The notes beneath the pieces are model-generated. The model saw only the letters and a program-made list of their open reading frames with translations. It searched no databases and was not told the DNA's origin. Both the position numbers and the translations under genes were made by a program. Positions 29,272-39,457 of a DNA stretch of 49,827 nt are shown here, one piece after another. Numbering within the stretch: position 1 is the stretch's first letter; each line of letters begins with the position of its first letter. Origin of the DNA: Perkinsus olseni (Eukaryota; Perkinsozoa; Perkinsida; Perkinsidae); the NCBI GenBank assembly GCA_013115135.1, contig JABANP010000407.1, positions 1-49,827 on the forward strand, written 5' to 3'.

Positions 29272-31120
29272 ATGACCTATCAAATCATCGATGGCAAGAA
29301 AGTAGCCCAGGAGGTGAGGGCGGAGCTCAAACAGCTTGGGGAAGAGATGAAGGTAGTCTCATTCTCACTGGACTGCCTTCGCCTTGCGGTCCCAAAACGT
29401 TTGAGGGGATGCGCGCGATGGTGGAATTTCCTCGTACTGAATTTTCCATGAGTACAGTGATTCTGTCATTTCCCCTTCGGACGGAGCGGAGCATGATTTC
29501 GAACCTACTTCATACAGGACAGGGTGTTCCTAATTCGATATGCGAATCATGGAGTACACTGGGCGTCCCCCTAAAAGGGATGAATTTGCTTTCATCTGAG
29601 GTGCTAGGGAGGTCCCGTACTTTGGAATATTTTCAGTGTCTCAGTCTGATCGTGTATATTTCGATGCGTGTGGAATCAGCACACCCTGCATGTATGCCGT
29701 TGATGATCCGTTTTTGACCGTTGTCGTCTTTAGGCCACCCATGGGGTAACGCCGGGCATCGCAGTGATCTTGGTGGGCGATAGGCCAGACTCGGCTACCT
29801 ACGTCCGTATGAAGAAAAAGGCTGCGGCGGAAGTGGGCTTCATCAGCAGGGAGAAGGTCCTCCCGGACACATGCAGTGAGGTACTGCCGCTCCCCTGCTC
29901 TCGTGATGCCGATCCGCAGTCCATAGGAAGAAGTACTGGCCGCGGTGTCTCGGTTCAACGCGGATCCTGAGGTCCACGGCATCCTGGTTCAACTTCCGCT
30001 GCCATCCCATATCAGCGAACAGAAGGTCCTGGGCAGGATCATGAGTAGGGTCTGGCAGGGGGTAGGCTTGTGTTGACATGTGTCCCTCTTAGTTGAGAAG
30101 GATGTTGATGGTTTTGACCCCGCCAATATTGGAGCCCTTGCTTTGAAGGGTGTTCAACCCAAGGCGATATCATGCACGCCGTAGGAACGGGGAAGCTGCA
30201 GTGGTTTTAGTGGGCTGCAATAGCTAATGTAGCCGATTGAAAAATCGTGATGTACTTTTCTAAAAAAAATAGTGAGCGTCTTGAGAGGAAAGCAATCATA
30301 GATTCTGAATCAGCGTCGCGAGTTGCAGGGGAGGGGGCAGACGGTCAATCGCAGTTAACCATCTCCTCTCAGCTCTCGAATTTACAGCCCGTGTTAGGTA
30401 TGGTGTTATTGAACTGTTGAAGCGATACAAAATAGAGATCGCGGGGAAGAACGCGGTGGTCGTTGGCCGGAGCAATATTGTGGTAGGTGGCGAGGTTGTG
30501 GGTGGCTGGGCTAAGGAGGGTTGATTGTGTTAGGGTATGCCCGTGGCACTGCTACTGATACACGAGAACGCCACGGTCACGGTGTGCCACTCGAAAACAA
30601 GAGACCTGCCGGGAGTGGTCAAAAGGGCTGATATTGTTATTGCTGCTATTGGTGGGTGGAAGGTCTCGGGTTCGATCCCGGCAGCGGGCATCTCAGGCCG
30701 TGCTAACTTTATCAAGGCTGACTGGGTGAAGGAGGGCGCTGTTGTGATTGATGTTGGAATCAATAGCGTTGAGGATGCCACCAAAAAGTCTGGGTGGGTT
30801 TCTGCCTCGCTCCGCTGTGTTTCTGCCATTTTCATCACCACAGGTACCGTCTTGTTGGTGATGTCGACTATGATAATGTGAAGGAGCACTGCTCTTATAT
30901 AACCCCTGTAGGGCGTATCATCTCCCCACTCACCCCATCTCTTACTTTCCAGGTCCCAGGCGGCGTTGGACCCATGACCATCGCGATGCTACTGAAGAAC
31001 ACGTGAGTAGACACTTCCTCTGAGCTCCCCTGATGGTTCTCGAGGGGTACTCTCTTATCCTTCGCATTCGATAGGTACAACCTCGCCCGGCTCAGTCTCG
31101 GCCTCCCGAAGCTTGACTGA
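29272..31120 (+). CDS. folD: Methylene-THF dehydrogenase / cyclohydrolase
   Basis: Bifunctional one-carbon enzyme that interconverts 5,10-methylene- and 10-formyl-tetrahydrofolate with NAD(P). Ten exons: 29,272-29,352; 29,734-29,880; 29,927-30,044; 30,093-30,180; 30,398-30,482; 30,534-30,651; 30,697-30,793; 30,844-30,907; 30,953-31,002; 31,075-31,120. They total 894 nt and give 297 aa with no frame break, matching the usual FolD length. Visible motifs: [28 protein letters not shown] (catalytic Tyr and Lys); [39 protein letters not shown] then GMPVALLL (dinucleotide-binding loop); [18 protein letters not shown] near the C terminus. No transit peptide is obvious, suggesting a cytosolic enzyme. 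Seven of nine introns are 45-72 bp. Intron 6 carries a tRNA T-arm. Confidence 0.96.
30652..30696 (+). other. folD intron 6 with tRNA T-arm
   Basis: 45-bp intron, GTGGGTGG...CATCTCAG. It contains CTCGGGTTCGATCCCGG, a B box in a CGGG/CCCG stem. The exon frame fixes both borders (IAAIG / RANFIKADW). From GTTCGATCCC to the terminal AG the spacing is identical to the intron at 40,692-40,756. Confidence 0.85.
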
Positions 31121-31388
31121 GGCATGAGTTCTTACGGTCTGTATGGGAGAGTTTTTCACAGTGAAGTTTCCAGCATACTGAGAGGCTGTTGTTTTTCTGG
31201 AGGGCGCTCATTGCTACTGGAAGGGTTCAACCATCGAGCCAGATAGCTAGAGAATCGCTATAGAGAATGGTACGGGGAATCTATATCGATCGCCGGACAG
31301 TCTTATTCGATTGAGTATGTCCCTCTGAAAGACGGGCAAGGCTGCTGCGAATTGATAGTTTCAATTTAGTTCTCGATCGGTCTGGGCT

Positions 31389-32378
31389 ATGAAGGCGCCG
31401 TCCCATATTATGTCGTTGGAGTTGAGCTGCCTCGATGAGCTGTGGAGGAAAGGCGGGCCGAGAAGGGAGCCGATAGATGACCTGCAACAGGAGATCCTTG
31501 GCTATTTTAGGGCGCGTGACACTAAACCAAGAGAGAAAGGTCGGACCTACACCAGCATCAAACAGGTCCCCCTACACGTGTTTGTTCGTGGGGGTGAGAC
31601 GATGGGTGTGTTCTCCGGCCCGGACTGTCTTCTAGTCCGACCCCTCCTCGGAGGCCCCACACCCTGTCTGGCGTTGGAGGCCTGCCATACTGGTGGGGCC
31701 TACGCCTACGATCCGGCCGAAGATCACCTTGTCGTGCTCCATACCAACAACTCGAGGGTCTCCGTCTATGATATGAAAACCGGTATCTTCTCCAAGCTGT
31801 ATGTTGTGGAAGGTCTTGTGGTTAATGGTACCGAGGCGAGTACTGTCTGTGGTGGCGGTATGCTCTTCCTGACGACTCTCAGAGGAACTAATGCCTCTTT
31901 GAACGCTGTGCGGCTGAAGGGCGAGGGTGTCTACCGTCGTGCTCATCTCCTCTGGCATGGCGTGGTGTCGCAGAGCATGAGCGTTGCCCCCAAGCTTACC
32001 TACATTCGCGGTTGCGTGGAGATGGCTAGGGTGTCGCCCGAGGGCCACGCTATCATCACACAGTTCAAGTTGGGGCGGGGAAGTAGACCGGTTGTGCGAG
32101 GAAAGAAGGAGACGAGGCTCCCTCGAAGTGGTGATGATGTCGAAACTAAGGATGTCTGGTTTGTCGGTGAACAGTGGGTGGCTTCGTTCTCCTGTAAGGG
32201 CGATGAGGCATCTTTGTCGCTAGGGGACAAGTTCCGGCCAGAATCTCACAGCGCGCGCTTGAGCCACGGAGCTACGTTCTATCGGTACGTCTTGGCGGGA
32301 GCAGACGACACAGTGCTCGCCCTGTACTCCGGCAAGGCTGACTCGGGTGACGGGACCCTCAGTTGTCTCTATTTTTGA
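31389..32378 (+). CDS. Unknown protein, tandem paralogue 1
   Basis: Single exon, 329 aa, ATG 31,389 (MKAPSHIMSLELSCLDELWR). No signal peptide or membrane segment. Sequence of the type YAYDPAEDHLVVLHTNNSRVS and VYDMKTGIFSKLYVVEGLVV has short hydrophobic strands separated by turns, compatible with a beta-propeller or other all-beta fold; this is only an impression. The C terminus VLALYSGKADSGDGTLSCLYF resembles that of the second copy. Intronless, unlike neighbouring genes, which may mean origin from a processed copy. About 65 bp of upstream sequence (from CTGAAAGACGGGC) is shared with paralogue 2. No family recognised. Confidence 0.85.
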   Translation: MKAPSHIMSLELSCLDELWRKGGPRREPIDDLQQEILGYFRARDTKPREKGRTYTSIKQVPLHVFVRGGETMGVFSGPDCLLVRPLLGGPTPCLALEACHTGGAYAYDPAEDHLVVLHTNNSRVSVYDMKTGIFSKLYVVEGLVVNGTEASTVCGGGMLFLTTLRGTNASLNAVRLKGEGVYRRAHLLWHGVVSQSMSVAPKLTYIRGCVEMARVSPEGHAIITQFKLGRGSRPVVRGKKETRLPRSGDDVETKDVWFVGEQWVASFSCKGDEASLSLGDKFRPESHSARLSHGATFYRYVLAGADDTVLALYSGKADSGDGTLSCLYF

Positions 32379-33142
32379 AAGGTTGCCGGAGTCTTATCAA
32401 CGGCTTCCTCCGTCGATGGGTGGTGATGCAGTGTCGAGTTTGGTGTTGCTAGTTGAGGCATGACACTGTCTTATTTTACTGACGCCGAGTTGAATTTATT
32501 AGTCCCTCCCGAGCCTGTCACGGACTTTTCAAATCTTACGTGTCGGACATGGACTAAGGTTCTTCTCCGAGCTTCATCGCTGACCATGTCGAAGAATTCC
32601 CTCTTCGGGAATGCCTTGGGTTGGTTTCGTGATTTGAGCTCGCGGATGGTTGAGACTCGTAGCCGTCTGTTGACAACGAAAACTTCTCTATGTTTTAGCA
32701 TGCAGATGGGAAAAGAAACAATGGCGGATATTATTTTCGGCTGGCCCGCGTCCTTGCTTTCGCTCGCGCGATAGTATCCCGGGCGGAGGTGATGAACTGA
32801 ATTTTTATTCTCTCGCAATGATTTTGCTCTCTGGTGCTCGCTCGAAGCCAGCCGTCTGATTGTTCTGAATTGTCTTTGCGACCGCTTCCAACTTGGTCGC
32901 GTCATCTCAGGAGTGCGCGAGCTGGGAGAGTTTGCACGTATAGTGATTTCATCTATGCTAGAAGGGAGTTCGAGCAGCGAAAATGATGAGTTAGAAAGCT
33001 ACGTAGTCCTCCCTACGAATCTGGTCCGACCAGCGGTGGAGGGTAGGGTCGAATCTAGCCGCGTCGTTCTGTCGAGTCACTCTGAAAGATGGGCTATGCT
33101 GCTGCGGATCGATCGTCTCAGTTTAGTTCTCGATCGGTCTGG
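32379..33142. other. Spacer between tandem paralogues
   Basis: About 760 bp with short ORFs on both strands (e.g. 32,471-32,905 minus) that I cannot support. The last 85 bp resemble the upstream region of paralogue 1, so the duplicated unit includes some 5' flank. Confidence 0.5.
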
Positions 33143-34150
33143 GCTATGAAGGCGCCGTCCCATATTATGTCGTTGGAGTTGAGCTGCCTCGATGAGCTGT
33201 GGAGGAGAGGCGGGCCGAGGAGGGAACCGATAGATGACCTCCAACAGGAGATCCTTGGCTATTTTAAGGCGCGCGACACCAAACCAAGAGAGAAAGGTCG
33301 GACCTACACCAGCATCAAACAGGTCCCCCTGCACGTGTTTGTCCGTGAGGGTGAGACCATGGGTGTGTTCTCCGGCCCGGACTGCCTTCTAATCCGACCC
33401 CTCCTCGGAGGCCCAACACCCTGTCTGGCATTGGAGGCCTGCCATACTGGAGGGGCCTACGCCTACGACTCCGTCGAAGATCACCTTGTCGTGCTCCATA
33501 CCAACAACTCGAGGGTCTCTGTTTATGATATGAAAACCGGTATCTTCTCAAAGCTGTACGTCGTGGAAGGTCTTGTGGTGAATGGTACCAAGGCAAGCAC
33601 TTTCTGTGGTGGCGGAATGCTACTTGTGACGACACTCAGCGGCAAAGAGCCGCTCTATTCATCGCTGCACATAGTGCGTCTAAGGGGGGAAGGAGTTCAC
33701 CGTAGAACTTATCTGGTCTGGCATGGCAGAGTATCCCCGAAGATGGAGCATGCTCCCGCGTTGGCTTCCATCCACGGACGGGTGGAGATGGCGAGAGTGG
33801 CCCCAGAGGGTCATATTGTCATCACACAATTCGAGATCGGCCGAGAGCAAGGTTTAGATCTATCTGAAACGAGAGAGATGAAGTTCGCTCGTGATGCTGG
33901 TGACAGTCAGGCGAACCGTATCTGGTTCATCGGCGAACGGTGGCTGTGTATGTATCGCCGACAAGGCGGGATTAGGACTTTGCTGTGGATCGCGGACAAG
34001 TATAGGGTTGCGTCCCATTGCGTCCAAATAGCTCACGCTACCGAGAAGTACCATTATGTGCTAGGGGGCCCCAAGGACACGGTCATCGCGCTGTATTCTT
34101 CGAAGGACGATGCTGCAGGCGAGGGAACCGTCATGACTTATTATTTTTGA
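33143..34150 (+). CDS. Unknown protein, tandem paralogue 2
   Basis: Single exon, 335 aa. I start at ATG 33,143 (MKAPSHIMS) because paralogue 1 starts there; an in-frame ATG at 33,089 has no counterpart in paralogue 1. The first 155 residues are nearly identical to paralogue 1. From about GGGML onward identity falls to roughly half with indels, then partly recovers at the C terminus. It ends in a related tail (GEGTVMTYYF). Same orientation, 0.76 kb from paralogue 1. Function unknown; the constancy of the N-terminal half against a diverged C-terminal half suggests recent gene conversion or different selection on the halves. Confidence 0.85.
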   Translation, partial: AMKAPSHIMSLELSCLDELWRRGGPRREPIDDLQQEILGYFKARDTKPREKGRTYTSIKQVPLHVFVREGETMGVFSGPDCLLIRPLLGGPTPCLALEACHTGGAYAYDSVEDHLVVLHTNNSRVSVYDMKTGIFSKLYVVEGLVVNGTKASTFCGGGMLLVTTLSGKEPLYSSLHIVRLRGEGVHRRTYLVWHGRVSPKMEHAPALASIHGRVEMARVAPEGHIVITQFEIGREQGLDLSETREMKFARDAGDSQANRIWFIGERWLCMYRRQGGIRTLLWIADKYRVASHCVQIAHATEKYHYVLGGPKDTVIALYSSKDDAAGEGTVMTYYF

Positions 34151-35082
34151 AGGTTCTGGTATACCGCGTGATCCGCCACGCGTGGCTTAGAGTAGACACT
34201 TTTCGTGAGGAATATTCATCCTCGATGTGGATGGCTGATTTTCTTACACTGGGGGTTCGGGTTTTACAATCGCAGTTTGACACAGCTAACTACTAAGTGC
34301 TGAATCTTGGATTCTTTTCTAGAAACTTCTGAGACAAGGGCGCCATGTTCTGGTTTGCTTTTGTATTTTATCTGCTTTGCAAGGCTTCAGGTTTTTCAGG
34401 TTGGCGAATCTATGGTCGTAAAGCGTTTCTGCGCCCTTCAACGGCCGGAGCGAATGCAGACCCCGAGGCTGTTTGAACAGGGGCTTCTTCCAAGACACGG
34501 GCGACTCCTCAAAAAGCGCCATGCTGCCGTTGGTCAGGAACAATGATGGAACCCCGTCGTCCTATTGCCTGCAGCGATGCCATTGTTCAGTTTCTTCGTC
34601 AGGACGATAAAGCTGCGGGGTCGTCTCTTATCGGGGCAAATATGAAACTGCGATCACCCTTCTGTAGTTTCTGCCCAACTGATGGCTCTCTCGCGTCTCT
34701 ATCCACTCGAACTGATAACGAGGTTGATGCCGCCTGCCCTCAAGTGAGCTGAAGACTGCGCGTTCTCCTGTGCTTCGTAGCGGACCGTAACGCTCGTATG
34801 AACTCCTATACGTCCCCAACGGCGCTCGATTTTGTTCGAGACATAATTGCACTATGATTCATCTTTGTATGAAACGCTGAGGATTGACATACCTATATGT
34901 CCGTATACCTATACAGTTCCGCACAATTACATGCTTGCCATTAGGCCACGAACCATCCGACGTCACCGTGCACAGTCACCGCCCAGCTTGCATCGTTGTC
35001 TCGTAATTTGTCGTCTCATGGATCGTAACTTTTGAGCGGCTTACGTGGCATGAGTTATTGCCGGTGTTTTGATAGATCGTCG
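34151..35082. other. Intergenic interval
   Basis: About 930 bp between paralogue 2 and uS11m. No reading frame with recognisable content; nothing structured stands out. Confidence 0.4.
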
Positions 35083-36446
35083 ATGCTGACTGGCATTCGA
35101 CGCTTCGCCGCGGACAGTCGGGCCATGAGTAAAAGCGCAGAAGACGCGCTGCAATCTATCAAGGAGGCCCGGGAGAAGGCTCACAAGCTTAAGCTCAATG
35201 CGATGTCGAAGAAGGAGAGGAGGAAGTTCCCGGTAAGCTGCCGTCTTCTCAAATAGTCGAGAGTGCCTTCTGGCTGCAGGGTAATTTTATGAACTTCAAG
35301 CTCGGCGGTGGACGGCCTGAGTTCTATCATGTTGAGCGGTAAGAGGCTTCCTTTCCTCATGAGCCCACTGGTCGCGGCAGCACTGCCGAGGGTGGAGCTG
35401 AATGCCTCTCAGGAATCAGAACGGCCGTATCTTCGAGCCTGACCACGTATTCGAGATTGTTGTGTATGGCACGAAAAACAACTGCCAAGTGAGCGCTGGT
35501 TCTTAGTGGAAGAGACCGCGTTTTCAACTTGCATTGTCCTTAACGGCTCGCGTGAGGGATGATTTTGGTGGCGCTACGGGTGTGCTCTCTCCCCTCACGG
35601 CAGCCCTGAGCGTTAGTGCGAACGGGTTTTTGAAGCTGCTTCATTGCGGATAATGATTATCCGCAGCGGATATCGGAAGCTGACGAACCAAACAGCCATC
35701 GAATGGGGCCGTGAAGAAAACAGGAAAGATACGGTATACGTTCTGTGATCTCCAGGAATAATACATTAAAAGTGTCTTCGCTGGGCTTCGAACCTGGGAT
35801 CCAATTGTGTGCTATATCCCAAGCATCGGACCTTCGCCCCGGATGCCTTACCGCTGACACCATCTGTGACAGGCTACCGTGATAAACAAATCGTGGAACC
35901 GACGGACCGTATCCCTGACAAACGCAGGGAGAGTCGGCATTAGAAAATGCAAGAGGAAAGGCAACAAAACGGCGGAGCGGTGAGCAACAGTTGCATAGAT
36001 CGCGGGTTCAATCCCTGCATCCTCCATATTCGTCGCCAGTTTGGTTTCGGATATCTTTCCTCAGGATTGGTCAAAGTGTCGCTAAGAAGATGCGCCGATT
36101 AGGAGTCACGTGCGCTGATCTGCGGTTCCGTTATCTCATGAGAGTGAGTAGTGGACCGACCCGAACCCACCTCGTTCCGACACGAACCGGCCGCCTCTGT
36201 TGCGCTCGTGCACTTAGTCGGCTGTCGTCGCTTTCACCGTCCATAGCCTCTGAGGATACGGGTAGTATCCGCTTCTACTCAGATCGGTCCATTCGTACGG
36301 GGCCTCACTACCAACGGCCTCAAGGTGATGCAGTTCATCTTCCGCTGGCTTCTATGATATTGGCATTACAGATAACAAGTGTCACACACGAGCCTAGGTT
36401 GCCCAAGGGGAAGGTGAATCGGCCGAGGAAGCGGCGTCGCGTGTGA
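35083..36446 (+). CDS. Mitochondrial small-subunit ribosomal protein uS11
   Basis: Seven exons: 35,083-35,232; 35,280-35,338; 35,413-35,488; 35,873-35,979; 36,065-36,143; 36,283-36,324; 36,372-36,446. They join in frame to 195 aa ending at TGA. The N terminus MLTGIRRFAADSR is basic with a hydroxylated residue, as in mitochondrial presequences. Core uS11 features: VFEIVVYGTKNNCQATV (the NNT-type strand), SLTNAGRVGIRKCKRKGNKT, RIGQSVAKKMRRLGV, GPFVRGLTTNGLKITSVTHE, and the RPRKRRRV tail that contacts 16S rRNA in the small-subunit platform. Intron 3 (384 bp) carries an antisense tRNA-like sequence and a 21-nt palindrome; intron 4 (35,980-36,064) carries a sense T-arm. No family member elsewhere in the window. 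Confidence 0.9.
35645..35665. repeat. Odd palindrome in uS11m intron 3
   Basis: Arms TGCGGATAAT and ATTATCCGCA around a single G; the right arm is followed by a further GCGGATA after one base (TATCCGC a GCGGATA at 35,658-35,672). Same three-arm layout as the 14-nt footprints, with period 20 (9+1+9+1). Confidence 0.85.
35775..35872 (-). other. tRNA-like sequence, antisense, ending at uS11m intron 3 acceptor
   Basis: On the minus strand: GGTGTCAGCGGTAAGGC (A-box-like), then an extra-arm-like stretch, then CCCAGGTTCGAAGCCCAGCG (B box in a T-arm) and AAGACACTTTT. GTGTC can pair with GACAC as a short acceptor stem. On the plus strand its start lies directly at the 3' splice site (CTGTGACAG|GCTACC). 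Degenerate, so a tRNA-derived insertion rather than a tRNA gene. Confidence 0.6.
35980..36064 (+). other. uS11m intron 4 with tRNA T-arm
   Basis: 85-bp intron fixed by frame (TAER / IGQSVAKK, codon split). It contains GCGGG-TTCAATC-CCTGC at 36,002-36,018, a complete 5-bp T-stem with 7-nt loop, then CATCCTCCAT. The distance from GTTCAATCCC to CAT equals that in the folD intron 6 and the 40,692 intron. Confidence 0.82.
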
Positions 36447-36449
36447 AGC

Positions 36450-37776
36450 ATGCTGAGCGCTGCCGCTGTTGCTGTCGCGTTTCCGACAAGAATGAGGGTG
36501 TTGTGTTCATTGGCACTCCAAGAAAAATCGTGGTTGGTAGTTCGAGGGGTACCGATGCAAGTCATTATTGATACGACTGTCGTTACAACTGATACTGCTA
36601 TCAGGGTATTGCTATTTGATGTCACCCTCGGCCGTAACGCTACGACAGGCGGGGGCTGTTAACGCTCAGTTCAAGCAGCAGGTGGAACAAGTACATAATG
36701 AGATAGACAACAGTCAGAAGAAGCTCGACCAAATAAAGGACATGGTCGGTTGGTGGGGTGACTATATTATCGAGGGTTCACCAGAGTATCGTATTCAACT
36801 CGAAAAAATTTTCGTGAGGTTGACGATCGTATAGCATTGAGTGTCGTTGGGAATGATAAGCCTGAGGGTCGAGTTCTGGGAGAATTGCGCCAGGAGGCTG
36901 TCGTCTCATTCAAACAGACGGAAATTCGGGAAAATGTGGTATTTAGGAAGGAATATTCGAGTTTTTCAGTTACGAGGGGAGATCGCTCCGAAGGTGGACT
37001 CCATCCGATCGGCTGTGGCTCAGAGGGAGCAGGATGCTGCTCATATTGAAGCGTAATAAAGAAGAGCGGCCAGGAATTGAACCTGGGCGTTGGTCGTGGG
37101 AGCCTAGGCAAATGTCCGGTTCGGCTATCAGATTACTGTCAACAGCGCAAGCAGCTTTATCGGAGTTGGAGTCTGCTGTCAATGACCTCCATAGGCAGGT
37201 GGCGAGCTACGCCAGCCAGAGGTGGTCGCAGTTGGAGAGAACTCAGGCCACACGCGGATCAGTCGGAACGGTACTGCCGGGGATCTTGCATTGCTACACG
37301 ACACTCGGCAGGACTTTTTGTGCTGAGAGACGTGGCGATTGTTCTATGTACAGCACGATACATAAGGAAAGCTGCATTACTGCTCCTATTGCCTTATCCT
37401 GCTGTGTCACGTTGCGCGGTGTGTTGACGATATCAGTCTTTCTTGCCGGTGCTGCTTTTACGCTCTACGCTGACAGCGTCACGCTAGTAGTGATCACTCG
37501 TGTATCGTCCATGTCCGTCGGACGGTCTCGGTCCGTGGAGTCACAACAGAAGCTGCAGTATCCTGTTTGATTAGTATATGATCTTTCCTTTATCGTCAGT
37601 TTGGAGCTTACAACGCCGTCCCCACTGCCCCAGCGCTGCCTCTACCGTCGCCTTACTTATCGAAGGAGTTGCCACCAGAGCTGAACAAGAGGATGCAGGA
37701 TCTTTCCGGACAGCTTGAGCGAGCCTTAGGAGCCTTGGAGGCCTACATTAAGGAAGGGGCCGACAAGGAGGGGTAG
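36450..37776 (+). CDS. Coiled-coil protein, possible nucleoporin of the Nup58/Nup62 type
   Basis: Exons encode a long heptad-like region: FKQQVEQVHNEIDNSQKKLD (from about 36,666), GDKPEG-like ELRQEAVVSFKQTEIREN, LRGEIAPKVDSIRSAVAQRE (36,982-37,052), LLSTAQAALSELESAVNDLH and SYASQRWSQLERTQATR (37,132 on). The last exon reads APALPLPSPYLSKELPPELN and then RMQDLSGQLERALGALEAYI, stopping at TAG 37,774-37,776. The proline-rich linker followed by PxELxxRMxxLxxQLE resembles Nup58/Nup62 coiled coils, but there are no FG repeats, so this is a weak guess. The start (ATG 36,450) and the join near 36,805 (a one-base frame difference at an AAAAAATTTT run) are unresolved. Intron 37,053-37,131 holds an antisense T-arm. 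Confidence 0.55.
37053..37131 (+). other. Intron with antisense tRNA T-arm
   Basis: 79-bp GT-AG intron (GTAATAAAG...GGCTATCAG), borders fixed by the coiled-coil frame (AHIEA / LLSTAQ). 37,070-37,086 read on the minus strand is CCAGG-TTCAATT-CCTGG, a perfect five-pair T-stem with a seven-base loop. Confidence 0.82.
37467..37486. repeat. 14-nt inverted triplication footprint (one mismatch)
   Basis: ACGCTG a CAGCGT c ACGCTA, period 14 with one mismatch in the last arm. Confidence 0.7.
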
Positions 37777-39457
37777 GCCGATGCCTCAAGGGGGAGGGGG
37801 GATGGTTCCGTACTGCATTGCAATAAAGCCTTGAATGTGCTGGATTGTCTTGTGGTATGCCTGAAATAATTGCCTAGAATTTGCCACTGAGATCCTTTAT
37901 AGAATGCGTACTATCGCGACCTACCCGGCCCGTTGTCGGTATGCTGCCTTGCCGTTGTCCATCGGCTGAACGCTCTTCCGTCCCGAACGGCACGTCCCTT
38001 TTTTACGCTTCAGGATCCTTGATGATCGTAGTGGTGACAGCAGTGGCAGTGGTAGTGATATGGCAGCTGATGTCGAAGCTACTATCAGGAACCAGTACAA
38101 TACATTCAGGATACTATGCGCGAGGAAGGCGGTAGTGGAAAGGGGTGGCGGTCATTCATCAGCACGTTGAGTAGATTATTAAAGGTCTTTCAGAAAATCT
38201 TACCAATTTTCTCAGCCATTGTCTATAGCACATGGCTCTTACTCCGGGCCTGCGATTTTCATGCGTAAAATGTCTACGCGTGGATTTTTTCTTGCTCATC
38301 ATCATGTTATGCCGCAAAGCACCGTTGTTCTTCGCCCCCGACCCGAGTGGCTTGTGCTTTTGAAACGTCATTTTATGATACAAGCTACCAACGTGGTTGG
38401 AAGTGCCATCCTAGCCTGTGTTGATGCCTCTTTCTATGGCCCTTGTATCTAGCAATATCTTTTTCACGATTGGGCTTTAGGTACTAGCGGAAAGAGCCAC
38501 AGCCCTAATGCACAGTCAACACGTACTACGTAGTTCGGCCGGCGTTAATGGAGGACCACCAGCAGCTGTAGGGTGGTAGAAGCAACAATAAGACGTTTCG
38601 ATGCACTGCTGCTGCCTTGTTGTGTTGTTGGAGTTCCACCTGGGGCTCAGCTGGGCTACTACGGCGAGGGTTGTAGTGTTACCCGAGATGAGCGAATAGT
38701 GACCTTCCGGTTCGCCACTGTTTGAATCGTGCGCCAATCATATCATTGCGAAAGCGGATGGACGCAATACACACGTTAATCGCGTTGATGTGCCAGTTGG
38801 TGCAGGAAAGGTCTTTGCTCTCTGGGGTGCACACGTGCTGCCGTGCAGCCTGAGTGTAAATGAATGTGTACATGTATGTAGTATCGACAAGATTCACAGA
38901 GGTTGGGGAGAGACTAAGATGAGAGCGAGGCAATAGACGAGCTGTCGGCGAGACATCAGCGATGTCTGGCCGACAGTGTGGTGTCACATCACATAAGTGA
39001 GAGAGAATGTTGGACCAGCACTGTTGGTCTAGCGGTAAGAATCTTACCGTAAGATAACCTGTTAACCCCCGCATGGCCCTGGGTTCGAACTTCTAGAAGG
39101 ACATATTCCTTGTTGTGGGAAACGCGAGCGGTTTTCGTAATAATGATGGCGAACCGTCTAAGCTGTGTGGTGCGAGCCACCCGAAGGTCGCTCGAGCACA
39201 CCCGAGCGTATGTTCACGAGCTTGTCCGGTATAATGTGATAACTTGATATGATACGTGAGAAAATATGTTTTTTCGTAACATCTGAATATATGTATATCA
39301 ACACCAATGATTTTCTCATAGTTGCAGTAGCTGGGTTGGCGTTAGGCGGGAGGCGATAGTCGAGGACGGAGGGCACTTCCTCTTTGCGATAACAGCGTCT
39401 GAGAATATGGGCCTTGAGCGGCGAGCCATGAGATCAGGTCGATTCTCTTTTTTTCAA
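37777..39457. other. Intergenic interval before the NTE-type gene
   Basis: About 1.7 kb. A short frame at 38,010-38,110 would encode a hydrophobic SLMIVVVTAVAVVVIWQLM, but nothing links it to a gene. A hairpin at 38,941-38,975 pairs CTGTCGG with CCGACAG around AGACATC/GATGTCT. The tRNA-like sequence at 39,018-39,100 is described separately. Confidence 0.45.
39018..39100 (+). other. tRNA-like sequence carrying a 14-nt insertion
   Basis: TTGGTCTAGCGGTAAGA (A box) and CCTGGGTTCGAACTTCTAG (B box) lie in tRNA order. In the D-arm is GTAAGA a TCTTAC c GTAAGA (39,035-39,054). Deleting 14 nt gives a more normal D-arm spacing. The acceptor and T stems do not close well, so it looks like a tRNA pseudogene or SINE head, not an active tRNA. 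Confidence 0.6.

Noticed and set aside
30530..30889. Minus-strand ORF of 119 codons
   Set aside because: Shadow of folD exons 6-8, which are certain.
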